5,079 nt of DNA from Methylobacteriaceae bacterium. GTDB taxonomy: Bacteria; Pseudomonadota; Alphaproteobacteria; Rhizobiales; Beijerinckiaceae. Location: positions 1-5,079 of the forward strand of contig JAFAPJ010000538.1 in the NCBI GenBank assembly GCA_019247255.1. The letters are read 5' to 3'. This document shows, piece by piece, positions 1-5,079 of the stretch (the stretch's first letter is position 1; the number at the start of each line of letters is the position of its first letter). The notes under the pieces were generated by a model. It saw only the letters and a list, made by a program, of their open reading frames with translations. It was not told the origin of the DNA and did not search any database. The position numbers and the translations under genes were made by a program.

Positions 1-1739
1 CCCGGGCCGGGGCCGCCGCGGCCGGGTCCGGAGCGGTTGCCGGCCGGTCCAGGCCGAGAGCCGCCGAAGCCCGGCTTCGAGCCGCCGCGCCCGCCGCCGC
101 CGCTCGGCGGCCGGAAGCTTTTCCCCTTGGGAGGACCACCCGTCGCGAACCCGCCCTTGCCCGGCCGGCGCGGCGGCCGCGCGGCCGGTTCGGCCGGCTC
201 GGCGAATACAGGACGCTCCGGCCTGTCCTTGACGGCCGGGCGAGGCCGAGCGTTGCGGCCGCGCTCGTCGCGAGCCCGCCGCGGCAGGAGGTCGTCGGCC
301 TCGTCGCGCTCGTGCCGGATGCGTTCGACCTTGACCTTCCGCCCGGAGCGGGTCGCGACCGTGCCGACGCGCTCGCGCTCGCGTGCCGCGGCGGCGAGCC
401 GGTCGGCGCGAGGGTCCTCGCGTGGGCCGTGCCGGCGCGGAAGGAGCGCGCCGCTCTCCTCCTCGGCCCGCCAGACCGTGCGCCGCGCCTCCGTTCGGGC
501 CGACGCCTTGCCGGCTGCCGGCGCTGGCGCCGCGTCCGCGAAGCGCTCCGGTCGCCGCTCCGCTCCCCGGCGGTCGGGCTTGCCGCCTTGCGAGCGGACC
601 CGATCCGGCCGTCCGCGATCAGGTCGTGCGCGATCGGGCCGTCCCTGATCCGGCCGACCTCGTCCAGGCCGCGTCTCCTCCCGCCGCCGCGGCTCGTCGC
701 GATCCTTCGCGCGCCAGCCGCCCTGGTCGTCGCCCGGCCGACGGGGTCGGGGCGCGGCGGTCCGTCGAGCCTCCGGCCCCGTCTCCCGCCGCGCCGCAGC
801 GGGCTTGCCGAACGGCGCGATCGGCTCGCGCACGGGGCTCTGGAAATCGACGCCGGCTTCCGCGGCGAGCGCCTGGCCGAGCTGGTCCTTGAGGACGCGG
901 GTGCGAACCTCCTCGACAAGCCCGGGTTCGAGATCGCCCAGCTGAAAGGGGCCGAAGGACAGCCGAATCAGCCGGTTCACCTGGATGCCGAGATGCTCGA
1001 GCACCCGCTTCACCTCGCGGTTCTTGCCCTCGCGCAGCGCCACCGTGAGCCAGCTGTTGTCGCCCTGGACGCGGTCGAGATGCGCGTCGATCGGCCCGTA
1101 TTCCATGCCCTCGATCGTGATCCCGTTCTTCAGGCGATCGAGCGCGGCCTGGTCGACGTCGCCATGGGCCCGCACGCGATAGCGGCGGGTCCAGCCGGTC
1201 TCGGGATGGGCGATCACCTTGGCGAGCCCGCCGTCGTTCGTGAGGAGGAGGAGCCCCTCCGTGTTGATGTCGAGACGGCCGACCGCGACGACGCGGGGCA
1301 GGTCCTCGGGGAGCGCGTCGAAGACGGTCGCCCGGCCTTCCGGGTCGCGCGCCGTCGTCACGAGCCCGCGCGGCTTATGGAAGAGCCAGAGCCGCGTGCG
1401 CTCGCGCAGCGGCAACGGCTCGCCGTCGATCGTGATGCGGTCGGCCGCCGTGACGTTCACGGCCGGAGAGGCCAGGACGGCGCCGTTCAGGGTCACGCGC
1501 CCCTGCGCGATCATCGCCTCCGCGTCCCGTCGCGAGGCGATTCCCGCCCGGGCGATCACCTTGGCGATGCGCTCCTCGCTCGTCTCGCCGGTCTCGGACG
1601 CGGTCGCGCCGCCGTTCTCGCCGCGCCCAGCGGGCTCGTCGGAGCGCCGTCGCCGTGGCGGCCGCTCTCCGCCGCGACCGGCCGCGCCCCCGCCGGAGCG
1701 GTCCGAGCGCCCCTCATTCTCGTCGTTGCTGTCCGTCAT
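1..1739 (-). CDS. rluB: rRNA pseudouridine synthase, RsuA/RluB family, with long Arg/Gly-rich tail (3' end outside window)
   Basis: This enzyme isomerises a specific uridine in ribosomal RNA to pseudouridine. The start is the ATG at 1739; the frame stays open to the left edge (579 codons), so the C-terminus is missing. Residues 1-54 are a hydrophilic, charged leader. Residues 55-105 form an S4 RNA-binding domain (ERIAKVIARAGIASRRDAE). The catalytic domain spans about 115-285 and shows the family signature GRLDINTEGLLLLTNDG with catalytic Asp157, then REGKNREVKRVLEHLG at 236-251. From about residue 290 the chain becomes low-complexity and rich in Arg, Gly, Pro and Asp, with a more ordered patch GRKVKVERI near 466-474 and a Gly/Arg/Pro end after 540. 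E. coli RluB is about 290 residues, so the tail at least doubles the protein. No clear Shine-Dalgarno is seen. Family membership is secure; RluB rather than RsuA, RluE or RluF is inferred from the basic tail and genomic setting. In related genomes an rsmD-type methyltransferase often follows, but that would lie outside the window. Confidence 0.93.
   Translation of the reverse strand, partial: MTDSNDENEGRSDRSGGGAAGRGGERPPRRRRSDEPAGRGENGGATASETGETSEERIAKVIARAGIASRRDAEAMIAQGRVTLNGAVLASPAVNVTAADRITIDGEPLPLRERTRLWLFHKPRGLVTTARDPEGRATVFDALPEDLPRVVAVGRLDINTEGLLLLTNDGGLAKVIAHPETGWTRRYRVRAHGDVDQAALDRLKNGITIEGMEYGPIDAHLDRVQGDNSWLTVALREGKNREVKRVLEHLGIQVNRLIRLSFGPFQLGDLEPGLVEEVRTRVLKDQLGQALAAEAGVDFQSPVREPIAPFGKPAAARRETGPEARRTAAPRPRRPGDDQGGWRAKDRDEPRRREETRPGRGRPDQGRPDRARPDRGRPDRVRSQGGKPDRRGAERRPERFADAAPAPAAGKASARTEARRTVWRAEEESGALLPRRHGPREDPRADRLAAAARERERVGTVATRSGRKVKVERIRHERDEADDLLPRRARDERGRNARPRPAVKDRPERPVFAEPAEPAARPPRRPGKGGFATGGPPKGKSFRPPSGGGGRGGSKPGFGGSRPGPAGNRSGPGRGGPGP
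600..659 (-). repeat. Four 15-bp tandem units encoding G/A-R-P-D-R/Q in the pseudouridine synthase tail
   Basis: Four consecutive 15-bp units (645-659, 630-644, 615-629, 600-614, read on the minus strand) encode GRPDQ, GRPDR, ARPDR and GRPDR at residues 361-380. The units differ mainly by synonymous or near-synonymous changes, so the repeat is old or held at the protein level rather than a fresh slippage product. It lies wholly inside the disordered tail. Confidence 0.8.
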
Positions 1740-1762
1740 GCGGCGCTGATAGCAGACCCGTC
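1740..1762. promoter_or_regulatory. 23-bp divergent gap between pseudouridine synthase and tadA starts
   Basis: Only 23 bp separate the two divergent start codons. That is too short for two independent sigma-70 promoters with leaders, so each promoter should reach into the opposite coding region, or one of the starts is misplaced. Using Met11 of tadA (ATG at 1793) would widen the gap to 53 bp. Neither gene shows a good Shine-Dalgarno here. No specific -35 or -10 box can be defended. Confidence 0.45.
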
Positions 1763-2221
1763 ATGGCAGAGCGAGAATTCGGCCTCGACCCGATGAGCCT
1801 CGCGATGGCGGAGGCCCGCGCGGCCGCCCTCGCGGGCGAGGTGCCGGTCGGCGCGGTCATTGTTCGGGACGGGCACGTGCTCGCCCGGGCCGGCAACGCG
1901 CCGCTCGCGGAGCGGGACCCGACGGCTCATGCCGAGATCCGGGCGATCCGCTCGGCCTGCGCCGCGACGGGTGACGAGCGCCTCGCGGGCGCGGATCTCT
2001 ACGTCACGCTCGAGCCCTGCACGATGTGCGCGGCCGCGATCTCCTTCGCGCGCATCCGCCGTCTCTATTTCGGCGCCCCTGACCCGAAGGGCGGCGCGGT
2101 CGAGAGCGGGGTCAGGTTCTACGCCGCGCCCACCTGCCACCACGCGCCGGAGGTCTATGGCGGGATCCGGGAGAGCGAGGCAGCGGCGCTGCTGCGCGAG
2201 TTCTTCAAGGACCGGCGTTAG
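1763..2221 (+). CDS. tadA: tRNA-specific adenosine deaminase (A34 to inosine)
   Basis: TadA deaminates adenosine 34 in the anticodon of tRNA-Arg(ACG) to inosine, allowing one tRNA to read several Arg codons. The 152-residue product has the usual family length. The zinc-dependent cytidine/deoxycytidylate deaminase fold is clear: DPTAHAEIRAIR supplies the zinc ligand His56 and the proton-shuttling Glu58, and LEPCTMCAAAISFARIRRLY supplies zinc ligands Cys86 and Cys89. EVPVGAVIV at 26-34 is the conserved early strand, and the end (CHHAPEVYGGIRESEAA, then LLREFFKDRR) is typical of alphaproteobacterial TadA. The frame is open further upstream, but that stretch runs back over the start of the divergent pseudouridine synthase gene and has no TadA similarity. 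The true start is 1763 or Met11 at 1793; the core begins just after Met11, and neither start has a strong ribosome binding site. The stop codon interlocks with that of convergent purD. Confidence 0.95.
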   Translation: MAEREFGLDPMSLAMAEARAAALAGEVPVGAVIVRDGHVLARAGNAPLAERDPTAHAEIRAIRSACAATGDERLAGADLYVTLEPCTMCAAAISFARIRRLYFGAPDPKGGAVESGVRFYAAPTCHHAPEVYGGIRESEAAALLREFFKDRR

Positions 2222-3489
2222 CCGGCGTCGAGCGCCCGGGAGGCGATGTCCCGGCGGTGGAAGCTCTCCGGCCAGTCGATGCGCGCCACGCCCTCGTAGG
2301 CGCGAGCCCGCGCTTCCGCCAGGCTCGGACCAAGACCCGTCACCGCGAGCACGCGACCGCCTGCCGCCACGATCTCGCCCCCGCGCTCGGCCGTGCCGGC
2401 CTGGAACACCGTCACGTGGTCGAGCGCTTCCGCGGCATCGAGCCCGCCAATGACGGATCCGGTCTCGACCGGGCCCGGATAGCCGCGGCTCGCCAGTACG
2501 ACCGCGACCGCCGGGAAGTCGGACCAATCGGGGCGCACCTCGTCGAGAACGCCGTCCGTCGCGGCGATCATCGCGGCGAGAAGGTCCGTCCGAAGCCTGG
2601 GCAGGAGCACCTGCGCCTCCGGGTCGCCGAAGCGAACGTTGTACTCGATGAGCTGCGGGCCCTCGGCCGTGATCATCAGCCCGGCGTAAAGGATGCCCAC
2701 GAAGGGCGCGCCGCGCGCCAGCATCCCGCCGAGCGTCGGCCGGATGATCCGGTCCAAGACCTCCTCCTCGAGCGCCGGGTCGAGGACCGAGGCGGGCGAG
2801 AAGGCCCCCATGCCGCCGGTATTCGGCCCGCCGTCGCCGTCGAAGGCGCGCTTGTGGTCCTCTGCGGTCCCGAAAGGGAGGGCATGCGCGCCGTCGCAGA
2901 GCGCGAAGAAGCTGGCCTCCCGGCCCACGAGCCGCTCCTCGAGGACGATCTCGGCCCCGGCCCGCCCGAGCGCGCCCCCGAGCATCGCGTCGATCGCGCT
3001 CTCGGCTTCAGCGACGGTGTCGGCGACCACGACGCCCTTGCCGGCCGCGAGCCCGTCCGCCTTCACGACGATCGGGACGCCACGCTCCCGCAGATAGGCT
3101 TTCGCGGCAACGGCCTCGGTGAAGCGGCGAAACGCGGCCGTCGGGACGCCGAGGTCGCGCGCGAGCTCCTTCGTGAAAGATTTGGACCCTTCGAGCTGGG
3201 CCGCGGCTCGGCTCGGACCGAAGGCCCGGATCCCCGCCGCCGCGAGGTCATCGACGAGCCCGGCGACGAGGGGCGCTTCGGGCCCCACCACGACGAAGTC
3301 GACGGCTCGGGCCCGGCAGGCCGCGATCACCGCCGGATGGTCCGAGATGTCGAGCGCGAGATTGGTCCCGTGCCGGGCTGTGCCGGGGTTGCCAGGTGCG
3401 ATGTACAGCGCCTCGCAGAGCGGGCTTGCCGCCAGCGATCGGGCAAGCGCGTGCTCGCGGCCGCCCGAGCCGATCAAGAGAACCCTCAT
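2218..3489 (-). CDS. purD: Phosphoribosylamine-glycine ligase (GAR synthetase)
   Basis: PurD joins 5-phosphoribosylamine to glycine using ATP, giving glycinamide ribonucleotide, the second step of de novo purine synthesis in the cytoplasm. At 423 residues it is full length (E. coli PurD is about 429). The N-terminal domain opens with MRVLLIGSGGREHALA and contains APGNPGTA at 31-38. The ATP-grasp part includes KSFTKELA (103-110), VVKADGLAAGKGVVVA (141-156), and PFGTAEDHKRAFDGDGGPNT followed by GGMGAFSP (205-232). The metal- and substrate-binding segment LIEYNVRFGDPEAQVLLPRL is at 280-299. The C-terminal domain follows from about 325. No key motif is missing. The ATG at 3489 is preceded by a weak purine-rich stretch (AAGGACGGGG on the minus strand, 3495-3504). 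The TAA stop at 2218-2220 overlaps the tadA stop by 4 bp. No upstream purine riboswitch is recognisable. Confidence 0.97.
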   Translation of the reverse strand: MRVLLIGSGGREHALARSLAASPLCEALYIAPGNPGTARHGTNLALDISDHPAVIAACRARAVDFVVVGPEAPLVAGLVDDLAAAGIRAFGPSRAAAQLEGSKSFTKELARDLGVPTAAFRRFTEAVAAKAYLRERGVPIVVKADGLAAGKGVVVADTVAEAESAIDAMLGGALGRAGAEIVLEERLVGREASFFALCDGAHALPFGTAEDHKRAFDGDGGPNTGGMGAFSPASVLDPALEEEVLDRIIRPTLGGMLARGAPFVGILYAGLMITAEGPQLIEYNVRFGDPEAQVLLPRLRTDLLAAMIAATDGVLDEVRPDWSDFPAVAVVLASRGYPGPVETGSVIGGLDAAEALDHVTVFQAGTAERGGEIVAAGGRVLAVTGLGPSLAEARARAYEGVARIDWPESFHRRDIASRALDAG

Positions 3490-3664
3490 CCGCGACCCCG
3501 TCCTTCCCGAACGGCGTGCTTAGAGCGATAGCCGGCCCGATTGAACCAGTTCTGCGTCACGGCTGGCCGGAGCGGCCGAGACCCCTGCCGGGTGGCGCGA
3601 ACGCGCTCGACAGGCGGCCGCGAGCAGGTCCCGGCGCACGCTCCCGACCCATCAACCTGGCGAG

Positions 3665-3679
3665 AGGAGGGAAACTTTG
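3665..3679 (+). promoter_or_regulatory. Perfect AGGAGG ribosome-binding motif followed by an in-frame TTG
   Basis: AGGAGGG at 3665-3671 lies 5 nt before a TTG at 3677-3679, which is in frame with the downstream small gene. Starting there would add 22 residues (MSLRKRSRSSSPALGRAQGE, then RT) before the Met that begins the signal peptide. The internal ATG at 3743 gives a textbook signal peptide and has its own ribosome binding site, so I treat the TTG as an alternative start. Confidence 0.35.
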
Positions 3680-3730
3680 TCTCTTCGAAAGCGTAGCCGG
3701 AGTAGCTCGCCCGCGCTCGGGCGCGCCCAG

Positions 3731-3734
3731 GGAG
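3731..3734 (+). promoter_or_regulatory. Ribosome binding site (GGAG) setting the start at 3743
   Basis: GGAG at 3731-3734, followed by the A-rich stretch AAAGAACA, sits 8 nt before the ATG at 3743. This supports that ATG over the upstream in-frame TTG at 3677. Confidence 0.7.
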
Positions 3735-3742
3735 AAAGAACA

Positions 3743-3982
3743 ATGCGACTAACCCTTTCAGCCTTCGTGGTCGCGGTCGGCTTGTCCGGCTTCGCGGCGG
3801 GTGCTCAAGCCGCCCCGGCTCCCGCGCTGTCCGGGATCGGCCAGGGAGACGCCGTCGTTCAGGTTCAGCTGACGCGCGGCGAGCGGCGCGTTGTGCGTCG
3901 CATGCACCGCCGGGAGTTCCGGCATCACCGCATGATGCGCCATCGCATGATGCACCGGCGCATGATGCACCGCCGGTACTGA
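3743..3982 (+). CDS. Small exported Arg/His/Met-repeat protein of unknown function
   Basis: I do not recognise this 79-residue protein as a named family. Residues 1-23 form a clear Sec signal peptide (MRLTLSAFVVAVGLSGFAAG then AQA), with probable cleavage between Ala23 and Ala24, so the mature form is a 56-residue periplasmic or secreted peptide. A short neutral stretch (APAPALSGIGQGDAVVQVQL) is followed by an extremely basic tail: the last 35 residues hold 15 Arg, 6 His and 7 Met, with no Cys, Lys or Asp. Within it a 5-residue period RMMRH, RMMHR, RMMHR repeats, ending in RY. The first codons (CGA CTA ACC CTT TCA) are AT-richer than the rest, as often seen at strong translation starts. Similar short signal-peptide proteins with basic His-rich tails are common as hypotheticals in Hyphomicrobiales. 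Metal, nucleic-acid or envelope binding are possible roles, and none is shown. The gene stands alone, divergent from purD and convergent with surf1. Confidence 0.8.
   Translation: MRLTLSAFVVAVGLSGFAAGAQAAPAPALSGIGQGDAVVQVQLTRGERRVVRRMHRREFRHHRMMRHRMMHRRMMHRRY
3929..3973 (+). repeat. Three 15-bp tandem units in the small secreted-protein gene
   Basis: CGCATGATGC recurs exactly at 3929, 3944 and 3959, giving a strict 15-bp period. Units two and three match in 14 of 15 bases; unit one diverges after base 10. Each unit encodes Arg-Met-Met plus two basic residues. The core GCATGATGC is also an odd-centred palindrome, but this follows from the codons used. Confidence 0.85.
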
Positions 3983-3993
3983 GCAACCCTCAG

Positions 3994-4018
3994 GCGGGCC
4001 GGACGCGATCCGGCCCGC
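3994..4018. terminator. GC-rich hairpin between convergent genes, probable bidirectional terminator
   Basis: A perfect 10-bp stem (GCGGGCCGGA at 3994-4003, TCCGGCCCGC at 4009-4018) with a 5-nt loop CGCGA lies 11 bp after the stop of the small gene and 14 bp beyond the stop of convergent surf1. Neither side carries a T-tract, so it is not a canonical intrinsic terminator. Its place in a 50-bp gap between two converging 3' ends supports termination or 3'-end stabilisation for both transcripts. Confidence 0.6.
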
Positions 4019-4032
4019 TCCCCAAGAGAGTA

Positions 4033-4827
4033 TCAGGCCTTGGCCTCGCCTGCGTGGTCGACCGGCTCGGCCGGCCGGGTCGCTGGCGACCGAAGCCGCT
4101 CGCGCGAGAAGGCCACGAAGATCGCGACGAGCGCGGCCGCCAGGCTGAACCAGGTGATCGCGTAGCCGAGATGGTTGTTCGGAACCGTGAGCTGCGTCTG
4201 CCCGCCGCGAGGCCAGTTGCCCGGGTTCGGGCTCGCGTCCGCGTCGATGTAGAAGGGAGCGACGCGCGTCAGCCCGCGTGCCGCCGCCATCTGGGGAATG
4301 TCGCGCGTGTACCAGCGGTCCTTCGCGGGCTCGTTGTCGGGCACGAAGAGATGCTTGCCGACCGGCGCGCGGACGAGGCCCACGACCTCGACAGGTCCGG
4401 CGACCTGCCCGGCCGGACGTTTCGCCGGGTCGGCGATCTCGGTCGGCACGAAGCCACGGTTGACGAAAACGATCGCGCCGTCCGCGAGCTTCAGCGGGGT
4501 CAGCACGTAGAAGCCCTGGAGCGGCTCGCCCCGCCGTTCCTCCGCGAGCCCGTAAACCCGAACCTCCCCGTCGTGCAGGAAGGTGCCGGCGACCCTTACG
4601 CGGCGGTATTCCTCGTCGGCGCCGCTCCATGACGACCAGCTCGTCTCCGGCATTATGGCGGCTGGAGCTTGGTGAGCGCGGGCGTCGATCGCCGCGATCA
4701 GCCCTTCCTTCCAGACCTTGCGCTCGAGCTGCCAGATTCCGAGCGAAAGCAGGACCCCGAGGAACACGGCGGTCGTCAGGGCCGGAAGGCCGAGGCTCCG
4801 CCAGGCCGAACGGGCAGGCGCACTCAC
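4033..4827 (-). CDS. surf1: SURF1 family cytochrome c oxidase assembly protein
   Basis: SURF1 proteins are inner-membrane factors that help place heme a into subunit I of aa3-type cytochrome c oxidase. The 264-residue protein has the family layout: a first transmembrane segment at about 12-31 ending in SLGIWQLERKVWK, a large periplasmic domain with GFYVLTPL (105-112) and FVNRGFVPTE (121-130), then NPGNWPRGGQTQLTVPNNHL followed by GYAITWF (201-227) leading into a second transmembrane segment at about 220-240. His219 in the NNHLGYA motif is at the position implicated in heme binding in bacterial Surf1. A short Pro/Ala-rich charged tail follows. The start codon is GTG at 4827, overlapping the TGA of the upstream DUF983 gene in a GTGA quartet, which implies translational coupling. 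The family call is firm; the role in an aa3 oxidase is inferred, since no oxidase subunit is in the window. Confidence 0.96.
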   Translation of the reverse strand: MSAPARSAWRSLGLPALTTAVFLGVLLSLGIWQLERKVWKEGLIAAIDARAHQAPAAIMPETSWSSWSGADEEYRRVRVAGTFLHDGEVRVYGLAEERRGEPLQGFYVLTPLKLADGAIVFVNRGFVPTEIADPAKRPAGQVAGPVEVVGLVRAPVGKHLFVPDNEPAKDRWYTRDIPQMAAARGLTRVAPFYIDADASPNPGNWPRGGQTQLTVPNNHLGYAITWFSLAAALVAIFVAFSRERLRSPATRPAEPVDHAGEAKA

Positions 4828-5079
4828 AGCTTGAGCCGGCCCTCCTCGGCCTTGTTCTGGTACTGCAGCGCGACGAGAAGCCCCTTGGCGGGGCGCACGA
4901 GCAGAAGGCTGAGCAGGATGCTGAGCGTCGACCAGAGCACGAGGTGCAGCCAGATCGGCGGCTCGTAGGCGAACTCCACCCAGAGCGCGAGCCCGACCAC
5001 GAGAATGCCGACCGCGCTCATGACGAAGAAGGCCGGGCCGTCGCCCGAATCCGCGAAGGCGAAATCGAGCCCGCAGACT
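4824..5079 (-). CDS. DUF983 family membrane protein (5' end outside window)
   Basis: The frame is open from the TGA at 4824-4826 to the right edge, giving 84 complete C-terminal codons. The sequence upstream of the internal Met at 5021 (VCGLDFAFADSGDGPAFFV) belongs to the protein: it matches the family's second zinc-ribbon half, Cys-Gly-Leu-Asp/Asn, followed by ADSGDGPAFF. That Met is therefore not the start, and the missing N-terminus should hold the first Cys pair. Two hydrophobic segments follow (about codons 17-35 and 44-63 of the visible part), separated by the conserved EFAYEPPIWLHLVLW, then RPAKGLLVALQYQNKAEEGR. DUF983 proteins have no settled biochemical role; in alphaproteobacteria they typically sit between the oxidase subunit III gene and surf1, which suggests a part in cytochrome oxidase assembly. 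Here the 4-bp overlap with surf1 fits that operon. Confidence 0.93.
   Translation of the reverse strand, partial: VCGLDFAFADSGDGPAFFVMSAVGILVVGLALWVEFAYEPPIWLHLVLWSTLSILLSLLLVRPAKGLLVALQYQNKAEEGRLKL
4840..4847 (-). promoter_or_regulatory. GAGGAGGG motif upstream of surf1 GTG, inside the DUF983 gene
   Basis: On the minus strand GAGGAGGG lies in the last codons of the DUF983 gene, 12 nt before the surf1 GTG. The spacing is longer than ideal, but with the 4-bp overlap it supports the GTG start and coupled translation. It also encodes part of the conserved AEEGRLKL end of the DUF983 protein, so it may be coincidental. Confidence 0.4.

Larger units (their letters stand above)
3490..3742. promoter_or_regulatory. 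253-bp divergent intergenic region between purD and the small secreted-protein gene
   Basis: No conserved coding sequence is visible here. The region must carry the promoter of purD (minus strand) and that of the small gene (plus strand). Notable elements are the AGGAGGG/TTG pair at 3665-3679, a GGAAA-N17-CGTA arrangement at 3670-3695 that loosely resembles the alphaproteobacterial EcfG promoter (GGAAC-N16/17-CGTT), and a 6-bp GC hairpin (stems 3708-3713 and 3718-3723, loop CGCT) just ahead of the ribosome binding site. No tRNA fold or known riboswitch was recognised. Confidence 0.5.

Noticed and set aside
312..1796. Long plus-strand open frame opposite the pseudouridine synthase gene, and two shorter ones at 37-648 and 383-892
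   Set aside because: All are antisense to a frame with unmistakable S4 and catalytic motifs. Their length follows from very high GC and scarce stop codons, and their translations show no recognisable domain.
2257..3531. 424-codon plus-strand open frame covering almost all of purD
   Set aside because: It is the mirror of a GC-rich, well-conserved purD gene; its translation is Arg/Glu/His-rich with no family motif.
3490..3676. Possible tRNA or structured RNA in the purD upstream region (GGCCGGAGCGGCCGAGACC near 3564-3582)
   Set aside because: It is weakly reminiscent of a tRNA-Ser D-arm, but there is no T-arm consensus, anticodon stem or acceptor pairing. GC-rich chance pairing is the simpler reading.
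3930..3968. Three odd-centred GCATGATGC palindromes at 15-bp spacing as an operator array
   Set aside because: They fall inside a coding sequence and are fully explained by repeated CGC ATG ATG CRC codons; no promoter for another gene is nearby.
3758..4630. 290-codon minus-strand open frame spanning the small gene, the hairpin and most of surf1
   Set aside because: It overlaps surf1 in another frame on the same strand and runs through the intergenic hairpin. The surf1 frame carries all the family motifs, so this one is a shadow.
4824..5021. Complete 65-residue protein starting at the Met at 5021
   Set aside because: The residues upstream of this Met continue the DUF983 pattern (CGLDFAFADSGDGPAFF) without a stop to the window edge, so the Met is internal and the gene is truncated by the window.

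Overview
The window is very GC-rich, with heavy use of G/C-ending codons. It reads as chromosomal housekeeping DNA from an alphaproteobacterium. The aa3-type oxidase assembly genes, a DUF983 gene followed directly by SURF1, and the pairing of an RsuA/RluB-type pseudouridine synthase with tadA and purD point towards the Hyphomicrobiales (Rhizobiales), possibly a Methylobacterium relative. No genus can be fixed from the sequence alone. I see no tRNA, rRNA, CRISPR array, insertion sequence, phage gene or attachment site.

Left part (1-2221): a pseudouridine synthase gene runs on the minus strand and leaves the window at the left edge. It has a normal S4 plus catalytic core and a very long Arg/Gly/Pro-rich tail. 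Only 23 bp away, tadA (tRNA adenosine deaminase, wobble inosine) starts on the plus strand. The two divergent genes both modify bases in structured RNA.

Middle (2218-3742): purD (glycinamide ribonucleotide synthetase, purine synthesis) lies on the minus strand. Its stop codon interlocks with that of tadA in a 4-bp tail-to-tail overlap. A 253-bp non-coding stretch lies between the purD start and the next gene and must hold divergent promoters.

Right part (3743-5079): a 79-residue exported protein of unknown function sits on the plus strand. Its mature chain ends in an Arg/His/Met repeat. A strong hairpin separates it from the convergent surf1 gene (cytochrome oxidase assembly). surf1 overlaps the end of a DUF983 gene by 4 bp; that gene continues past the right edge. 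This pair is probably the tail of a cytochrome c oxidase operon.

Most of the window is ordinary. The two places that deserve a second look are the small secreted Arg/His/Met-repeat protein, including its unclear 5' region, and the nearly 300-residue disordered tail on the pseudouridine synthase. I found no convincing evidence of a new multi-gene system.
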